DNA of 31,087 bases from an uncultured Chryseobacterium sp. (GTDB lineage Bacteria > Bacteroidota > Bacteroidia > Flavobacteriales > Weeksellaceae). The translations under genes and the position numbers were made by a program. Positions within the stretch are counted from its first letter, which is position 1, and every line of letters starts with the position of its first letter. The notes under the pieces are model-generated. The model was not told the DNA's origin. It did no database searches and was given only the letters and a program-made list of their open reading frames with translations. Positions 24,435-31,087 of this stretch are shown here, piece after piece. The stretch covers positions 1-31,087 of the forward strand of contig NZ_CAKZIK010000008.1 of NCBI RefSeq assembly GCF_936933875.1, written 5' to 3'.

Positions 24435-25697
24435 ATGAACGAAAAACTCCTCCAATATCTTTGGAACTACAAGATTTTCAAATCATTTGATTTTACTGAT
24501 TCCGAAGGAAATTCTATTGAAATACTAGATTTCGGAAAGTGGAATTTCGATTCCGGGCCGGACTTTCTGATGGCAAAAATTAAAATCAACGGATTGGTTT
24601 TGGTTGGAAATATCGAACTTCATGTCAAATCTTCCGACTGGATTTTTCATAACCATTCCGGAAATCCCGAATTCGAAAATTTGATTCTTCACGCCGTTTT
24701 TCAACATGATGTTGAAATAGAAGAACTGAAATCCAAAAATATTCCTACGCTGGAATTGAAGAATTTTCTGGATGAAAATGCAATTCAGAATTATCAAAAA
24801 ATTATCGATAATCAGAATTTTATCGCCTGCGAAAATGTTTTTGATGCCAAGAAAATTCCTTTCGGATTTTTTGAAGAATCGCTTTTGAAAAAGCTGGACG
24901 AAAAATCTTTGGAAATTGAATATTCACTTCAAAAATTTCAAAATAATTACGAAGCCGTGTTCTTTCATTATCTCGCTTATGCTTTTGGTTTGAAGGTGAA
25001 TGCACAGATTTTCAAACAGGTTGCAGAAAGTTTAGATTTTTCAACTGTCAATAAAATCAGACAAAATCCAACACAATTGGAAGCTTTGTTTTTTGGTTTA
25101 AACAATTGGCTGGAAATTATTGAAGATGAACAAATGGAAATCTGGAAAAGAGAATTCGAATTTCTTAAATCCAAGTTTACTTTACCACAAATCACTTTCC
25201 ATGCTAAGTTTTCCAAACTTCGGCCACCCAATTTTCCGACAATCAGGCTTTCGCAATTGGCTGCATTGTATCATCAGAATCAAAACTTGTTTTCAAAAAT
25301 GATGAATGCTAAAAATGTGGACGAAATTTATTCGGTTTTCAGCAAAGTGAAAGCGTCGGAATATTGGGATCATCATTTCAGTTTTGGCAAAATTTCCACT
25401 GTTGAATCCGAAAAATATTTAACCAAAGATTTCATTGATTTGGTTATTCTGAATGCAGTTTTACCCTTTAAATACACGTATCAAAAAAATCACAACGAAA
25501 ATATAGGCGACGAAATTTTATCATTCTACCGAAATCTGACTCCAGAAAAAAACACCATTATTGATGAATGGAAAAAACTGAAACTGAATCCGGAAAATGC
25601 TTCGGAAACCCAAGCTTTGCTTTATCATTTTAAAAATTTCTGCAATACCAAAAATTGCTTAAATTGCACCATCGGTTTACAACTGCTGAAAAATTAA
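24435..25697 (+). CDS. DUF2851 family protein
   Basis: Soluble protein of 420 residues found widely in Bacteroidota. The start EKLLQYLWNYKIF and the following GKWNFDSGPDFLMAKIKINGLVLVGNIELHVKSSDW are the family's signature; the latter looks like a PD-(D/E)xK-type nuclease core (D..GPDF...GNIELH), which would suit a DNA-acting role, although I know of no experiment. It ends in a cysteine-bearing tail (FCNTKNCLNCTIGLQLL) that may bind metal. A small PspC-like gene starts four bases later. Confidence 0.82.
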   Translation: MNEKLLQYLWNYKIFKSFDFTDSEGNSIEILDFGKWNFDSGPDFLMAKIKINGLVLVGNIELHVKSSDWIFHNHSGNPEFENLILHAVFQHDVEIEELKSKNIPTLELKNFLDENAIQNYQKIIDNQNFIACENVFDAKKIPFGFFEESLLKKLDEKSLEIEYSLQKFQNNYEAVFFHYLAYAFGLKVNAQIFKQVAESLDFSTVNKIRQNPTQLEALFFGLNNWLEIIEDEQMEIWKREFEFLKSKFTLPQITFHAKFSKLRPPNFPTIRLSQLAALYHQNQNLFSKMMNAKNVDEIYSVFSKVKASEYWDHHFSFGKISTVESEKYLTKDFIDLVILNAVLPFKYTYQKNHNENIGDEILSFYRNLTPEKNTIIDEWKKLKLNPENASETQALLYHFKNFCNTKNCLNCTIGLQLLKN

Positions 25698-25700
25698 CAA

Positions 25701-25937
25701 ATGAAAGAACCAAGATTCATCAACAACCTGCGCCACAAAATGGAAAAAGAGTGGTTTGGTGTTTTAACGAGAATGGGAACAAAACTGGGAATTCCGGTTT
25801 CGAAACTTCGCGTGTTCTTCATTTATTCCACGTTTGCAACTGCGGGTTTTTTCTTTTTGATTTATTTGGGACTGGCTTTCAGCCTTTGGGTAAAAGATAT
25901 TTTCATCACAAGAAGACCTAACGTTTTTGATTTATAA
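25701..25937 (+). CDS. Small PspC-like membrane protein
   Basis: The 78-residue product has the PspC layout: a short soluble N-terminus (LTRMGTKLGIPVSKLRVFFIYST, with the RxxFxx pattern) followed by a hydrophobic stretch (AGFFFLIYLGLAFSLW) and a basic end. It probably sits in the inner membrane and may sense envelope stress, but no psp partner genes are near. Four bases separate it from the DUF2851 gene, and its TAA lies only five bases before the first candidate codon of paaD, so paaD translation may depend on it. Confidence 0.75.
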   Translation: MKEPRFINNLRHKMEKEWFGVLTRMGTKLGIPVSKLRVFFIYSTFATAGFFFLIYLGLAFSLWVKDIFITRRPNVFDL

Positions 25938-25942
25938 TTTTC

Positions 25943-26410
25943 ATCATCGAAGCACTTTTTGAAATATTAAAACAGATTCCCGACCCTGAAATTCCCGTGA
26001 TTAATATTGTGGAACTCGGTATTGTTCGCGAGGCTAAAATGATGTCCGAAAACGAAGCTGAAATTACGATTACACCTACATATTCTGCGTGTCCCGCCAT
26101 GTTCAATATTGAAGAAGATATTATCAAAATTTTTGCAGAAAAGGGAATCAAAGCAAAAGTCATTACCAAAATTTCTCCAATCTGGACAACCGATTGGATA
26201 ACGGACGAAGCCCGAGAAAAACTTCGTGCTTACGGAATTACCCCACCTGAAAAAGGAGCAGATAAAGACCATCTTGATATCCCAAAAAAATGTCCGAGAT
26301 GCGGCTTCGAAAATACAACCCAAATCAGTCGCTTTGGTTCTACATTGTGTAAAGCGAGTTATCAGTGCAACGATTGTTTGGAGCCTTTCGATTATTTTAA
26401 ATGCCATTAA
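25943..26410 (+). CDS. paaD: Phenylacetate epoxidase maturation factor PaaD, unusual start
   Basis: PaaD is needed for assembly or activity of the PaaABCE epoxidase, probably through iron-sulfur cluster delivery. The frame shows the DUF59/MIP18 domain with the key motif IPDPEIPVINIVELGIVR, the conserved YSACPAM, TKISPIWTTDWIT, and a C-terminal zinc ribbon (CPRCG ... CNDC ... FKCH). The first ATG, GTG or TTG in frame is a GTG at 25997, which would cut off DPEIP, so translation must begin upstream at a non-standard codon: ATT 25937, ATC 25943 or ATC 25946. I mark 25943. The pattern could also reflect a mutated start or a sequencing error. About 155 residues from here, normal length. It heads the second paa block. 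Confidence 0.85.
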   Translation: MIEALFEILKQIPDPEIPVINIVELGIVREAKMMSENEAEITITPTYSACPAMFNIEEDIIKIFAEKGIKAKVITKISPIWTTDWITDEAREKLRAYGITPPEKGADKDHLDIPKKCPRCGFENTTQISRFGSTLCKASYQCNDCLEPFDYFKCH

Positions 26411-26481
26411 TAACAGTTCATTTTTAAAACTGCGCTTTTGCGGAATTGTTTTCTTATTTTTACAAAAATCAACAAATTCTC

Positions 26482-27285
26482 ATGTCTTATACTCAACTCG
26501 AAATAGAATCGCATCTGGACGGAAAATTACAGATTGCCTATTTGAACCAACCCGAATCTTTCAACAGTTTGAATAAAACTTTATTGACAGAGCTCAGAAA
26601 TTTTGTGCACCAATGCAATGAAGACGCAAATGTTCGTTGCATAGCTTTATCCGGAAGAGGAAAAGCATTTTGTTCTGGTCAAAATCTTAAAGAAGCACTT
26701 TCAATGGGGAAAGACGGTCTTGAAGACAGAATTATCCAAAGAATTGTGATAGATTATTACAATCCGTTGGTAAAGGAAATTTATAAGAGCAACAAGGCTG
26801 TTGTTTCTTTGGTGAACGGACCCGCAGTTGGAGCCGGAGCGATGTTGGCTTTGATTTGCGATATCGCTTTGGCGACAGAATCCTCTTATTTTTCTCAAGC
26901 TTTCGTCAATATTGGTTTAATTCCGGATACAGGCGGAACTTTCTGGTTACCGAAACTTTTGGGAAGACAACAGGCAAACTATCTGGCTTTCACAGGGAAA
27001 AAATTATCTGCTTCAGAAGCTAAGAATTTAGGTTTGGTTGCTGATGTTTTTGACGATGAGCATTTTTCGGAAAAATCAATGGAAGTACTTTCATTGCTCG
27101 CAAATCAACCAACTAAAGCTATTGCTTTAACGAAAAGAGCTTTCAACGAATCTTATGAAAATTCTTTGTCGGAACAATTGGATTTAGAAGGGATTTTACA
27201 GCAGGAAGCGGCAGAAACAAGAGATTTTCAGGAGGGTGTTTCAGCGTTTTTAGAGAAAAGAAAACCGGAGTATAAAGGAAAGTAA
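26482..27285 (+). CDS. paaG: 1,2-epoxyphenylacetyl-CoA isomerase PaaG
   Basis: Crotonase-fold enzyme that isomerises the phenylacetyl-CoA epoxide to oxepin-CoA. In the 267-residue product the oxyanion-hole segments are FCSGQNL (63-69) and GPAVGAGAM (113-121), and the PaaG-type catalytic acid is Asp149 in GLIPDTGGTFWLP. The ATG at 26482 starts MSYTQLEIES; a longer in-frame extension to 26446 reads through AT-rich spacer and is rejected. PaaF would be the alternative, but the LIPDxGGT motif with Asp and not Glu favours PaaG. A terminator lies behind it, so it is separated from paaH. Confidence 0.88.
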   Translation: MSYTQLEIESHLDGKLQIAYLNQPESFNSLNKTLLTELRNFVHQCNEDANVRCIALSGRGKAFCSGQNLKEALSMGKDGLEDRIIQRIVIDYYNPLVKEIYKSNKAVVSLVNGPAVGAGAMLALICDIALATESSYFSQAFVNIGLIPDTGGTFWLPKLLGRQQANYLAFTGKKLSASEAKNLGLVADVFDDEHFSEKSMEVLSLLANQPTKAIALTKRAFNESYENSLSEQLDLEGILQQEAAETRDFQEGVSAFLEKRKPEYKGK

Positions 27286-27304
27286 TTCAACAAAAAATAT
27301 TTAG

Positions 27305-27338
27305 AAAAGACAGTTTTGGGTACAAGACTGTCTTTTTG
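27305..27338 (+). terminator. Terminator between paaG and paaH
   Basis: Perfect 10-bp stem AAAAGACAGT (27305-27314) / ACTGTCTTTT (27327-27336) with a 12-base loop, continuing into TTTTTG on the plus strand. It should stop or attenuate transcription inside the paa gene set. A promoter-like GTATCTTTA follows at 27338-27346 before paaH. Confidence 0.75.
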
Positions 27339-27352
27339 TATCTTTAAAACTT

Positions 27353-28501
27353 ATGAAAAAAGTAGGAGTTATCGGTTCCGGAACGATGGGAATTGGTATT
27401 GCGCAAGTTGCTGCAACCAATTGTTGCGAAGTTTTTTTGTTTGATGCAAATTCGGCTCAAACAGAGAAATCGGTTCAGAGTTTAAGAAAAACCTTAGATA
27501 AACTTGCTGAAAAAGAGAAAATCAGCCATGAAAAGGCAGGCGAAATCTTCAGTTTAATAAAACCTTGTACGCAAATTTCTGAGCTGAAAGACTGCGGTTT
27601 GGTTATTGAAGCTATTATAGAAAACGCGGATATCAAAAAGAAGGTTTTTGCAGAACTTGAAAGTTACGTTTCCGAAAACTGTGTTATTGGTTCAAATACT
27701 TCATCCATTTCCATCACTTCGCTTTCGGCGGATTTAAAATATCCAAAACGTTTTATTGGAATTCATTTTTTTAATCCGGCTCCTTTAATGCCATTGGTGG
27801 AAATGATTCCCGGACTTTTAACGGATGATAATCTTCCTCAAAATATTTATGAATTAATGAAATCTTGGGGAAAAGTTCCGGTAATTGCAAAAGATATTCC
27901 GGGATTTATCGTCAACAGAATTGCGCGTCCTTATTACGGGGAAGCATTGAGAATTGTTGAAGAAAATATCGCAACGGTTGAACAGGTTGATGACGCGATG
28001 AAAACTTTGGGAAATTTCCGGATGGGACCTTTCGAACTGATGGATTTAATTGGTGTTGATGTGAATTTTTCGGTAACACAAACCGTTTACAAAGATTATT
28101 TCTACGATCCCAAATACAAACCCTCATTGCTTCAGCAGAGAATGGCTGAAGCCAAACTTCACGGCAGAAAAACCGGAAAAGGTTTTTATGATTATTCGGA
28201 AAAGAGCCAAGAGCCTAGAACCCAGAGCCGAGAAATCATAAAGGACGAAAAATTGTATGAAGAAATTTATATGAGAATTATTTCTATGTTGATTAATGAA
28301 GCCGTAGAAGCAAAACGTTTGAAAATCGCTTCTGATGAAGATATAGAATTGGCAATGCAAAAAGGGGTGAATTATCCAAAAGGGCTTTTAGTTTGGGGAA
28401 AAGAAATCGGATTTGAAAAAATTTCTCAAACGCTGCAAAATCTTTACCAAGAATATCAGGAAGAGCGTTACCGACAAAGTCCGCTGTTAAAAAAGCTTTA
28501 A
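27353..28501 (+). CDS. paaH: 3-hydroxyacyl-CoA dehydrogenase PaaH
   Basis: NAD-dependent enzyme that oxidises 3-hydroxyadipyl-CoA to 3-oxoadipyl-CoA in the lower phenylacetate route. The 382-residue product has a Rossmann domain with GSGTMG (8-13) and Asp31, the catalytic His138 in GIHFFNPAPLMPLVEMIPG, and two C-terminal helical 3HCDH domains (KDIPGFIVNRIARPYY; later EAVEAKRLKIASDEDIELAM). Between the domains, after GKGFYDYSE, it carries KSQEPRTQSREII (about 284-296), which is encoded by a short heptad-like repeat and not expected in the family. The frame is preserved and the flanks are normal, so the enzyme is probably active. Length is slightly above average for this reason. Confidence 0.92.
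   Translation: MKKVGVIGSGTMGIGIAQVAATNCCEVFLFDANSAQTEKSVQSLRKTLDKLAEKEKISHEKAGEIFSLIKPCTQISELKDCGLVIEAIIENADIKKKVFAELESYVSENCVIGSNTSSISITSLSADLKYPKRFIGIHFFNPAPLMPLVEMIPGLLTDDNLPQNIYELMKSWGKVPVIAKDIPGFIVNRIARPYYGEALRIVEENIATVEQVDDAMKTLGNFRMGPFELMDLIGVDVNFSVTQTVYKDYFYDPKYKPSLLQQRMAEAKLHGRKTGKGFYDYSEKSQEPRTQSREIIKDEKLYEEIYMRIISMLINEAVEAKRLKIASDEDIELAMQKGVNYPKGLLVWGKEIGFEKISQTLQNLYQEYQEERYRQSPLLKKL
28201..28240. repeat. Short dispersed repeat inserted in frame in paaH
   Basis: The stretch is built of 7-base units near AAGAGCC, TAGAACC and CAGAGCC, followed by GAGAA. Similar AAGAGCC-type strings occur as degenerate repeats between genes in Bacteroidota, as I recall. Here it falls in the linker between the two dehydrogenase domains, encodes KSQEPRTQSR and keeps the frame. 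Confidence 0.6.
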
Positions 28502-28526
28502 ATGTTGACATAGGAGTTTTTTGCGT

Positions 28527-28706
28527 TAAGAAATTTAAAAATGTTTTCGTTAAAAAATTTCCACTGTTTGAGTGAGGCAAAAAATTATGATTGAAGAAAA
28601 AATCTTGTTTCCGAGCGAGTTTGGAAATTTTAGAAAACATTTTTAAATTTTAGCAAAAAAATCCAAGTCTTGAACTTTTGGTTCTTTTGTTTCAAGACAA
28701 AAGAAC
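28527..28706. repeat. Long imperfect palindrome in the paaH-paaI spacer
   Basis: The left arm (28531-28563, AAATTTAAAAATGTTTTC... TTTCCA) pairs with the right arm (28622-28650, TGGAAATTTTAGAAAACATT TTTAAATTT) over about 28 positions with one small bulge; 58 bases lie between them. A second, perfect hairpin, GTTCTTTTGT/ACAAAAGAAC at 28681-28706, follows. The whole 221-base spacer is therefore structured DNA with no credible gene. It looks like a REP- or MITE-like element, and a processed RNA is also possible. Confidence 0.6.
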
Positions 28707-28722
28707 ATTAAAAAAATAAAAA

Positions 28723-29136
28723 ATGAATCCATACGAACTAGCCCAATACATGCTCAATCAGGACGAATTCTCTAAATGGATGGGAATAAAACTGATTGAA
28801 GTCCGCGAAAAATACTGCCTTATCGAAATGCCGATTAAAGAAGAAATGATCAACGGCCTGAAAACCGTTCACGGCGGAATTACATTCGCTTTTGCAGATT
28901 CAGCTTTGGCTTTTTCGTCGAACAATACAAATGATGCTTCAGTTGCCTTAAACTGTATGATTTCCTTCACAAAAGCAGTAAGAATGGGCGACACTTTGGT
29001 TGCCGAAAGTATTTTAATGGCAGACACGAAGAAAACAGCAGTTTATGACATCACAATTACGAATCAGCATAAAGTGATGGTAGCAACTTTCCGTGGAACG
29101 GTGTATAAAATTGATAAAAAGGTGACGGATTTGTAA
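28723..29136 (+). CDS. paaI: Hydroxyphenylacetyl-CoA thioesterase PaaI
   Basis: Hot-dog-fold thioesterase that frees CoA from dead-end ring-hydroxylated phenylacetyl-CoA esters and so protects the CoA pool. The 137-residue product has the family core HGGITFAFADSALAFSSNN with catalytic Asp59, preceded by a long helix and followed by the MISFTKAVRMGDTLVAES strand region. Length is normal (E. coli PaaI 140). It stands 221 bases after paaH, behind the palindromic element, so it may have its own transcript. An overlap-free 7-base gap leads to the next lipoprotein gene. Confidence 0.93.
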   Translation: MNPYELAQYMLNQDEFSKWMGIKLIEVREKYCLIEMPIKEEMINGLKTVHGGITFAFADSALAFSSNNTNDASVALNCMISFTKAVRMGDTLVAESILMADTKKTAVYDITITNQHKVMVATFRGTVYKIDKKVTDL

Positions 29137-29143
29137 TTTTTAA

Positions 29144-29824
29144 ATGATGAAGAACCTTTTCTTATTTATCATATTGTCTGTTTTTCTCTTTTCATGCAAG
29201 AAAGAAGAAATAAAGCCTTCAATTAATTCCAAACTCAAGAAGGAGCTTGCCGACATTTGGTTTGCAGATCAGGCTTTCAGAACAATGACTTATAAAACAA
29301 CCGGCGATACTGTCAGAATTTTAGCCCAAAGAATGAAAGTGGACACTACTTATCTGAAACGGAATTATATTTCTTTGGTGGGACAAAGTGACAGCCAAAA
29401 TTCAAAACGGATTGAGGAAATTATTCGTGAATTTGGTTATCCGGGGAAAGAGTTGGTTGGGAAACCAGAAAATACTGCGGCTTGGATTGTCATTCAGCAC
29501 AATACAAAATTAATCCCCAAATATTTACCACTTTTAAGAAAGGCTGTTCAAAATGGAGATCTTGATATGCAGGCTTTGGCTTTAACTGAAGACCGAAATT
29601 TGATGATGCAGGGTAAAAAACAAATGTATGGTTCGCAGTTTTCTGAAGTGAATGGTAAACCGATTTTTTGGCCAATTGAAAATCTTCAAAAAGTTAATGA
29701 ATTGAGAAAAGAAGCAGGGTTTGATCAAACCATAGAAGAATATGGACAAATGAACTATGGAGAAGGTTTTGAGTATAAGGAATACAGTTTGGACGAAGCA
29801 AGGAAAATATTTAATCCAAACTAA
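29144..29824 (+). CDS. DUF6624-type lipoprotein
   Basis: The 226-residue product has a lipoprotein signal (MMKNLFLFIILSVFLFSC, Cys18) and a helical domain with EYGYPGKELVG-like and AWIVIQHNTKLIPKYLPLLRKAVQNGDLDMQALALTEDRNLMMQGKKQMYGSQF segments, the pattern I associate with DUF6624. Function unknown. It lies between paaI and paaZ on the same strand but has no evident part in phenylacetate breakdown, so it may have joined the cluster by rearrangement. Two ATG codons in a row (29144, 29147) are both usable. Confidence 0.72.
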   Translation: MMKNLFLFIILSVFLFSCKKEEIKPSINSKLKKELADIWFADQAFRTMTYKTTGDTVRILAQRMKVDTTYLKRNYISLVGQSDSQNSKRIEEIIREFGYPGKELVGKPENTAAWIVIQHNTKLIPKYLPLLRKAVQNGDLDMQALALTEDRNLMMQGKKQMYGSQFSEVNGKPIFWPIENLQKVNELRKEAGFDQTIEEYGQMNYGEGFEYKEYSLDEARKIFNPN

Positions 29825-29835
29825 ATTTTGCGTGG

Positions 29836-29928
29836 TATAAACTGAAAGTTTACGAACGAAGGTCAGACTTTGCGAACTTAAAAACATAAAAATTATAAAA
29901 AAAATATCGCTCTTTGCGTTTTAATAAT
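29836..29928. repeat. Repeat-like leader (CTTTGCG) in front of paaZ
   Basis: It contains ACTTTGCGAACTTAAAAA and CTCTTTGCGTTTTAATAAT directly before the paaZ ATG. The last 20 bases parallel those before paaA (CACTTTGCGTATAAATAATATG). No promoter of the TAnnTTTG type was found in it. Confidence 0.4.
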
Positions 29929-31087
29929 ATGAAACTAAAAAACTATATCGCAGGAAATTGGGTTGAAGGCAACGGACACGAAATTCCTTTGTACAACGCC
30001 GTAAATGGTGAATTGGTCGCCATTTCCGATACGGAAGGACTCAATTTTGAAGAAGCGCTTCATTACGGACGAAATTTGGGTTATAAAAATCTTTCATCTA
30101 TGACATTTTATGACCGCGGCGAAATGCTGAAAAAAGTCGCACTTTACCTTCTCGAAAGAAAGAAAAAATATTACGAACTTTCCTATAAAACCGGTGCAAC
30201 GCACGTGGATTCTTGGGTGGATATTGAAGGCGGTTTCGGGACGTTTTTTACCTATTCCGGTTTGGCCAAAAGAATGCTGCCGAATACACCGTTTTGGGTG
30301 GATGGCGATGTTCAGAAAATTTCTGCCAACGGAACGCATCTCGGAACGCATATTTTAACGCCAAGTGAAGGGGTTTCGGTGCAGATTAATGCTTATAATT
30401 TCCCGGTTTGGGGAATGCTGGAAAAACTGTCCACCTCTCTATTAGCAGGAGTTCCGGCTATTGTTAAACCTGCAACCCCAAGTTCTTACTTGACTAATGC
30501 CGTTTTTCAGGATATGATCGAGAGCTGTTTCCTTCCGGAAGGAGCGGTGCAGCTGGTTTGCGGTGAGCCTGGAAATATTCTGGATTATGTGAAAGACGGT
30601 GATTCCGTTTTATTTACTGGTTCTGCTACGACAGGAAGAAAATTGAAATCTTTGCCTTCCGTTTCTCAGAATGCAGTCCGATTTAATATGGAAGCAGATT
30701 CTTTAAACTGCTCAATTCTCGGTTTGGATGCAAAACCCGGAACACCGGAATTTGATCTGTTCATCAAGGAAGTGCGCAACGAAATGACAACCAAAGCCGG
30801 ACAGAAATGCACCGCCATCAGAAGAATTATCGTTCCTGAAAATTTAGTTGGCGATGTTCAGAATGCTTTATCAAAGGCTTTAGATCAGACCAAAATTGGA
30901 AATCCTTTAAGTCGTGAAACGAGAATGGGTTCCATCGTTGATAAAAAAGCAGTGGAAGTTTTGAACGAAAAAATTTCAAAATTAAAAACCGAAACAGAAC
31001 TTGTTTATGATGGGCAGCACAATTTAATAGATGCTGATTTTGAAAATGGAGCATTCGTCACACCAAAATTGTTCTTAAACGACAGCC
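29929..31087 (+). CDS. paaZ: PaaZ, aldehyde dehydrogenase domain (cut by window end)
   Basis: Bifunctional oxepin-CoA hydrolase / 3-oxo-5,6-dehydrosuberyl-CoA semialdehyde dehydrogenase, which opens and oxidises the seven-membered ring. The 386 codons present cover the N-terminal aldehyde dehydrogenase part: NYIAGNWVEGNG at the start, NAYNFPVWGMLEK, KPATPSSYLT, the GSATTG loop (Gly231), catalytic Glu255 in NMEADSLN and catalytic Cys294 in AGQKCTAIRR. These positions agree with Glu256 and Cys295 of E. coli PaaZ. The C-terminal MaoC-like hydratase domain would lie beyond the right edge, so fusion cannot be proved here. The frame is open to the last base. Confidence 0.93.
   Translation, partial: MKLKNYIAGNWVEGNGHEIPLYNAVNGELVAISDTEGLNFEEALHYGRNLGYKNLSSMTFYDRGEMLKKVALYLLERKKKYYELSYKTGATHVDSWVDIEGGFGTFFTYSGLAKRMLPNTPFWVDGDVQKISANGTHLGTHILTPSEGVSVQINAYNFPVWGMLEKLSTSLLAGVPAIVKPATPSSYLTNAVFQDMIESCFLPEGAVQLVCGEPGNILDYVKDGDSVLFTGSATTGRKLKSLPSVSQNAVRFNMEADSLNCSILGLDAKPGTPEFDLFIKEVRNEMTTKAGQKCTAIRRIIVPENLVGDVQNALSKALDQTKIGNPLSRETRMGSIVDKKAVEVLNEKISKLKTETELVYDGQHNLIDADFENGAFVTPKLFLNDS

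Noticed and set aside
25655..25921. Alternative 88-codon frame overlapping the DUF2851 end and the PspC-like gene
   Set aside because: The other frame gives the conserved DUF2851 C-terminus and a PspC-like protein.
28587..28646. Short ATG frame (MIEEKILFPSEF...) in the paaH-paaI spacer
   Set aside because: It lies wholly within the palindromic element and ends in its arm; there is no ribosome site or family match.
1..31087. CRISPR arrays, tRNA/rRNA genes, complete insertion sequences, prophage or toxin-antitoxin modules
   Set aside because: No regularly spaced repeats, cloverleaf sequences, transposase motifs or paired small toxin/antitoxin genes were found on reading both strands.

Overview
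The window reads as chromosomal DNA of a Bacteroidota bacterium of the class Flavobacteriia, most like a Chryseobacterium/Kaistella-type member of the Weeksellaceae. This rests on the AT-rich composition, the weak Shine-Dalgarno signals, the TAnnTTTG promoter elements, the DUF4292/DUF4254/DUF2851/DUF6624 families, BshA (bacillithiol) and the way the phenylacetate (paa) genes are arranged. The genus is inferred from remembered family resemblance, not from a search.

Layout. (1) Positions 1-1230 hold gene debris: the C-terminal part of an M43 (pappalysin-type) metalloprotease on the minus strand, joined 5' end to 5' end with the C-terminal part of a surface/adhesin-like protein on the plus strand. 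(2) clpB lies at 1330-3939 (minus) and carries an in-frame copy of a short dispersed repeat. (3) The first half of a paa cluster runs from about 4184 to 8976: a TetR-like remnant, paaE, two tandem small paralogues of unknown function, paaA, paaB, paaC and a GNAT acetyltransferase. (4) A block of about 17 kb of mostly housekeeping and envelope genes follows (9013-25937): a SIMPL-domain protein, two CarboxypepD_reg-like paralogues, dihydroorotase, a flippase, a sugar nucleotidyltransferase, a DUF4292 lipoprotein, an EnvC-like protein, TatA, DUF4254, a lipoprotein, RibA, purine nucleoside phosphorylase, a lipoprotein, a GH3 hexosaminidase, BshA, DUF2851 and a small PspC-like protein. (5) The second half of the paa cluster runs from 25943 to the right edge: paaD, paaG, paaH, paaI, a DUF6624 lipoprotein and the ALDH part of paaZ, cut by the window end.

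How the genes work together. PaaABCE form the oxygenase that epoxidises the ring of phenylacetyl-CoA, and PaaD is its iron-sulfur maturation factor. PaaG isomerises the epoxide to the oxepin, PaaZ opens and oxidises that ring, PaaH and a thiolase (not seen here) do beta-oxidation, and PaaI removes stalled CoA esters. The paaK ligase, paaF and paaJ were not found. The central block serves envelope biogenesis, redox buffering, Tat export, and pyrimidine, purine and flavin metabolism.

The clearest non-gene signal is a set of short dispersed repeat or palindrome insertions. Two sit in frame inside conserved enzymes (ClpB and PaaH) and several occupy paa spacers. Other points are a PaaD frame with no ATG, GTG or TTG ahead of its conserved N-terminus, and the undescribed tandem small proteins between paaE and paaA. 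I saw no CRISPR array, tRNA, rRNA, complete IS element, phage module or clearly new multi-gene system.
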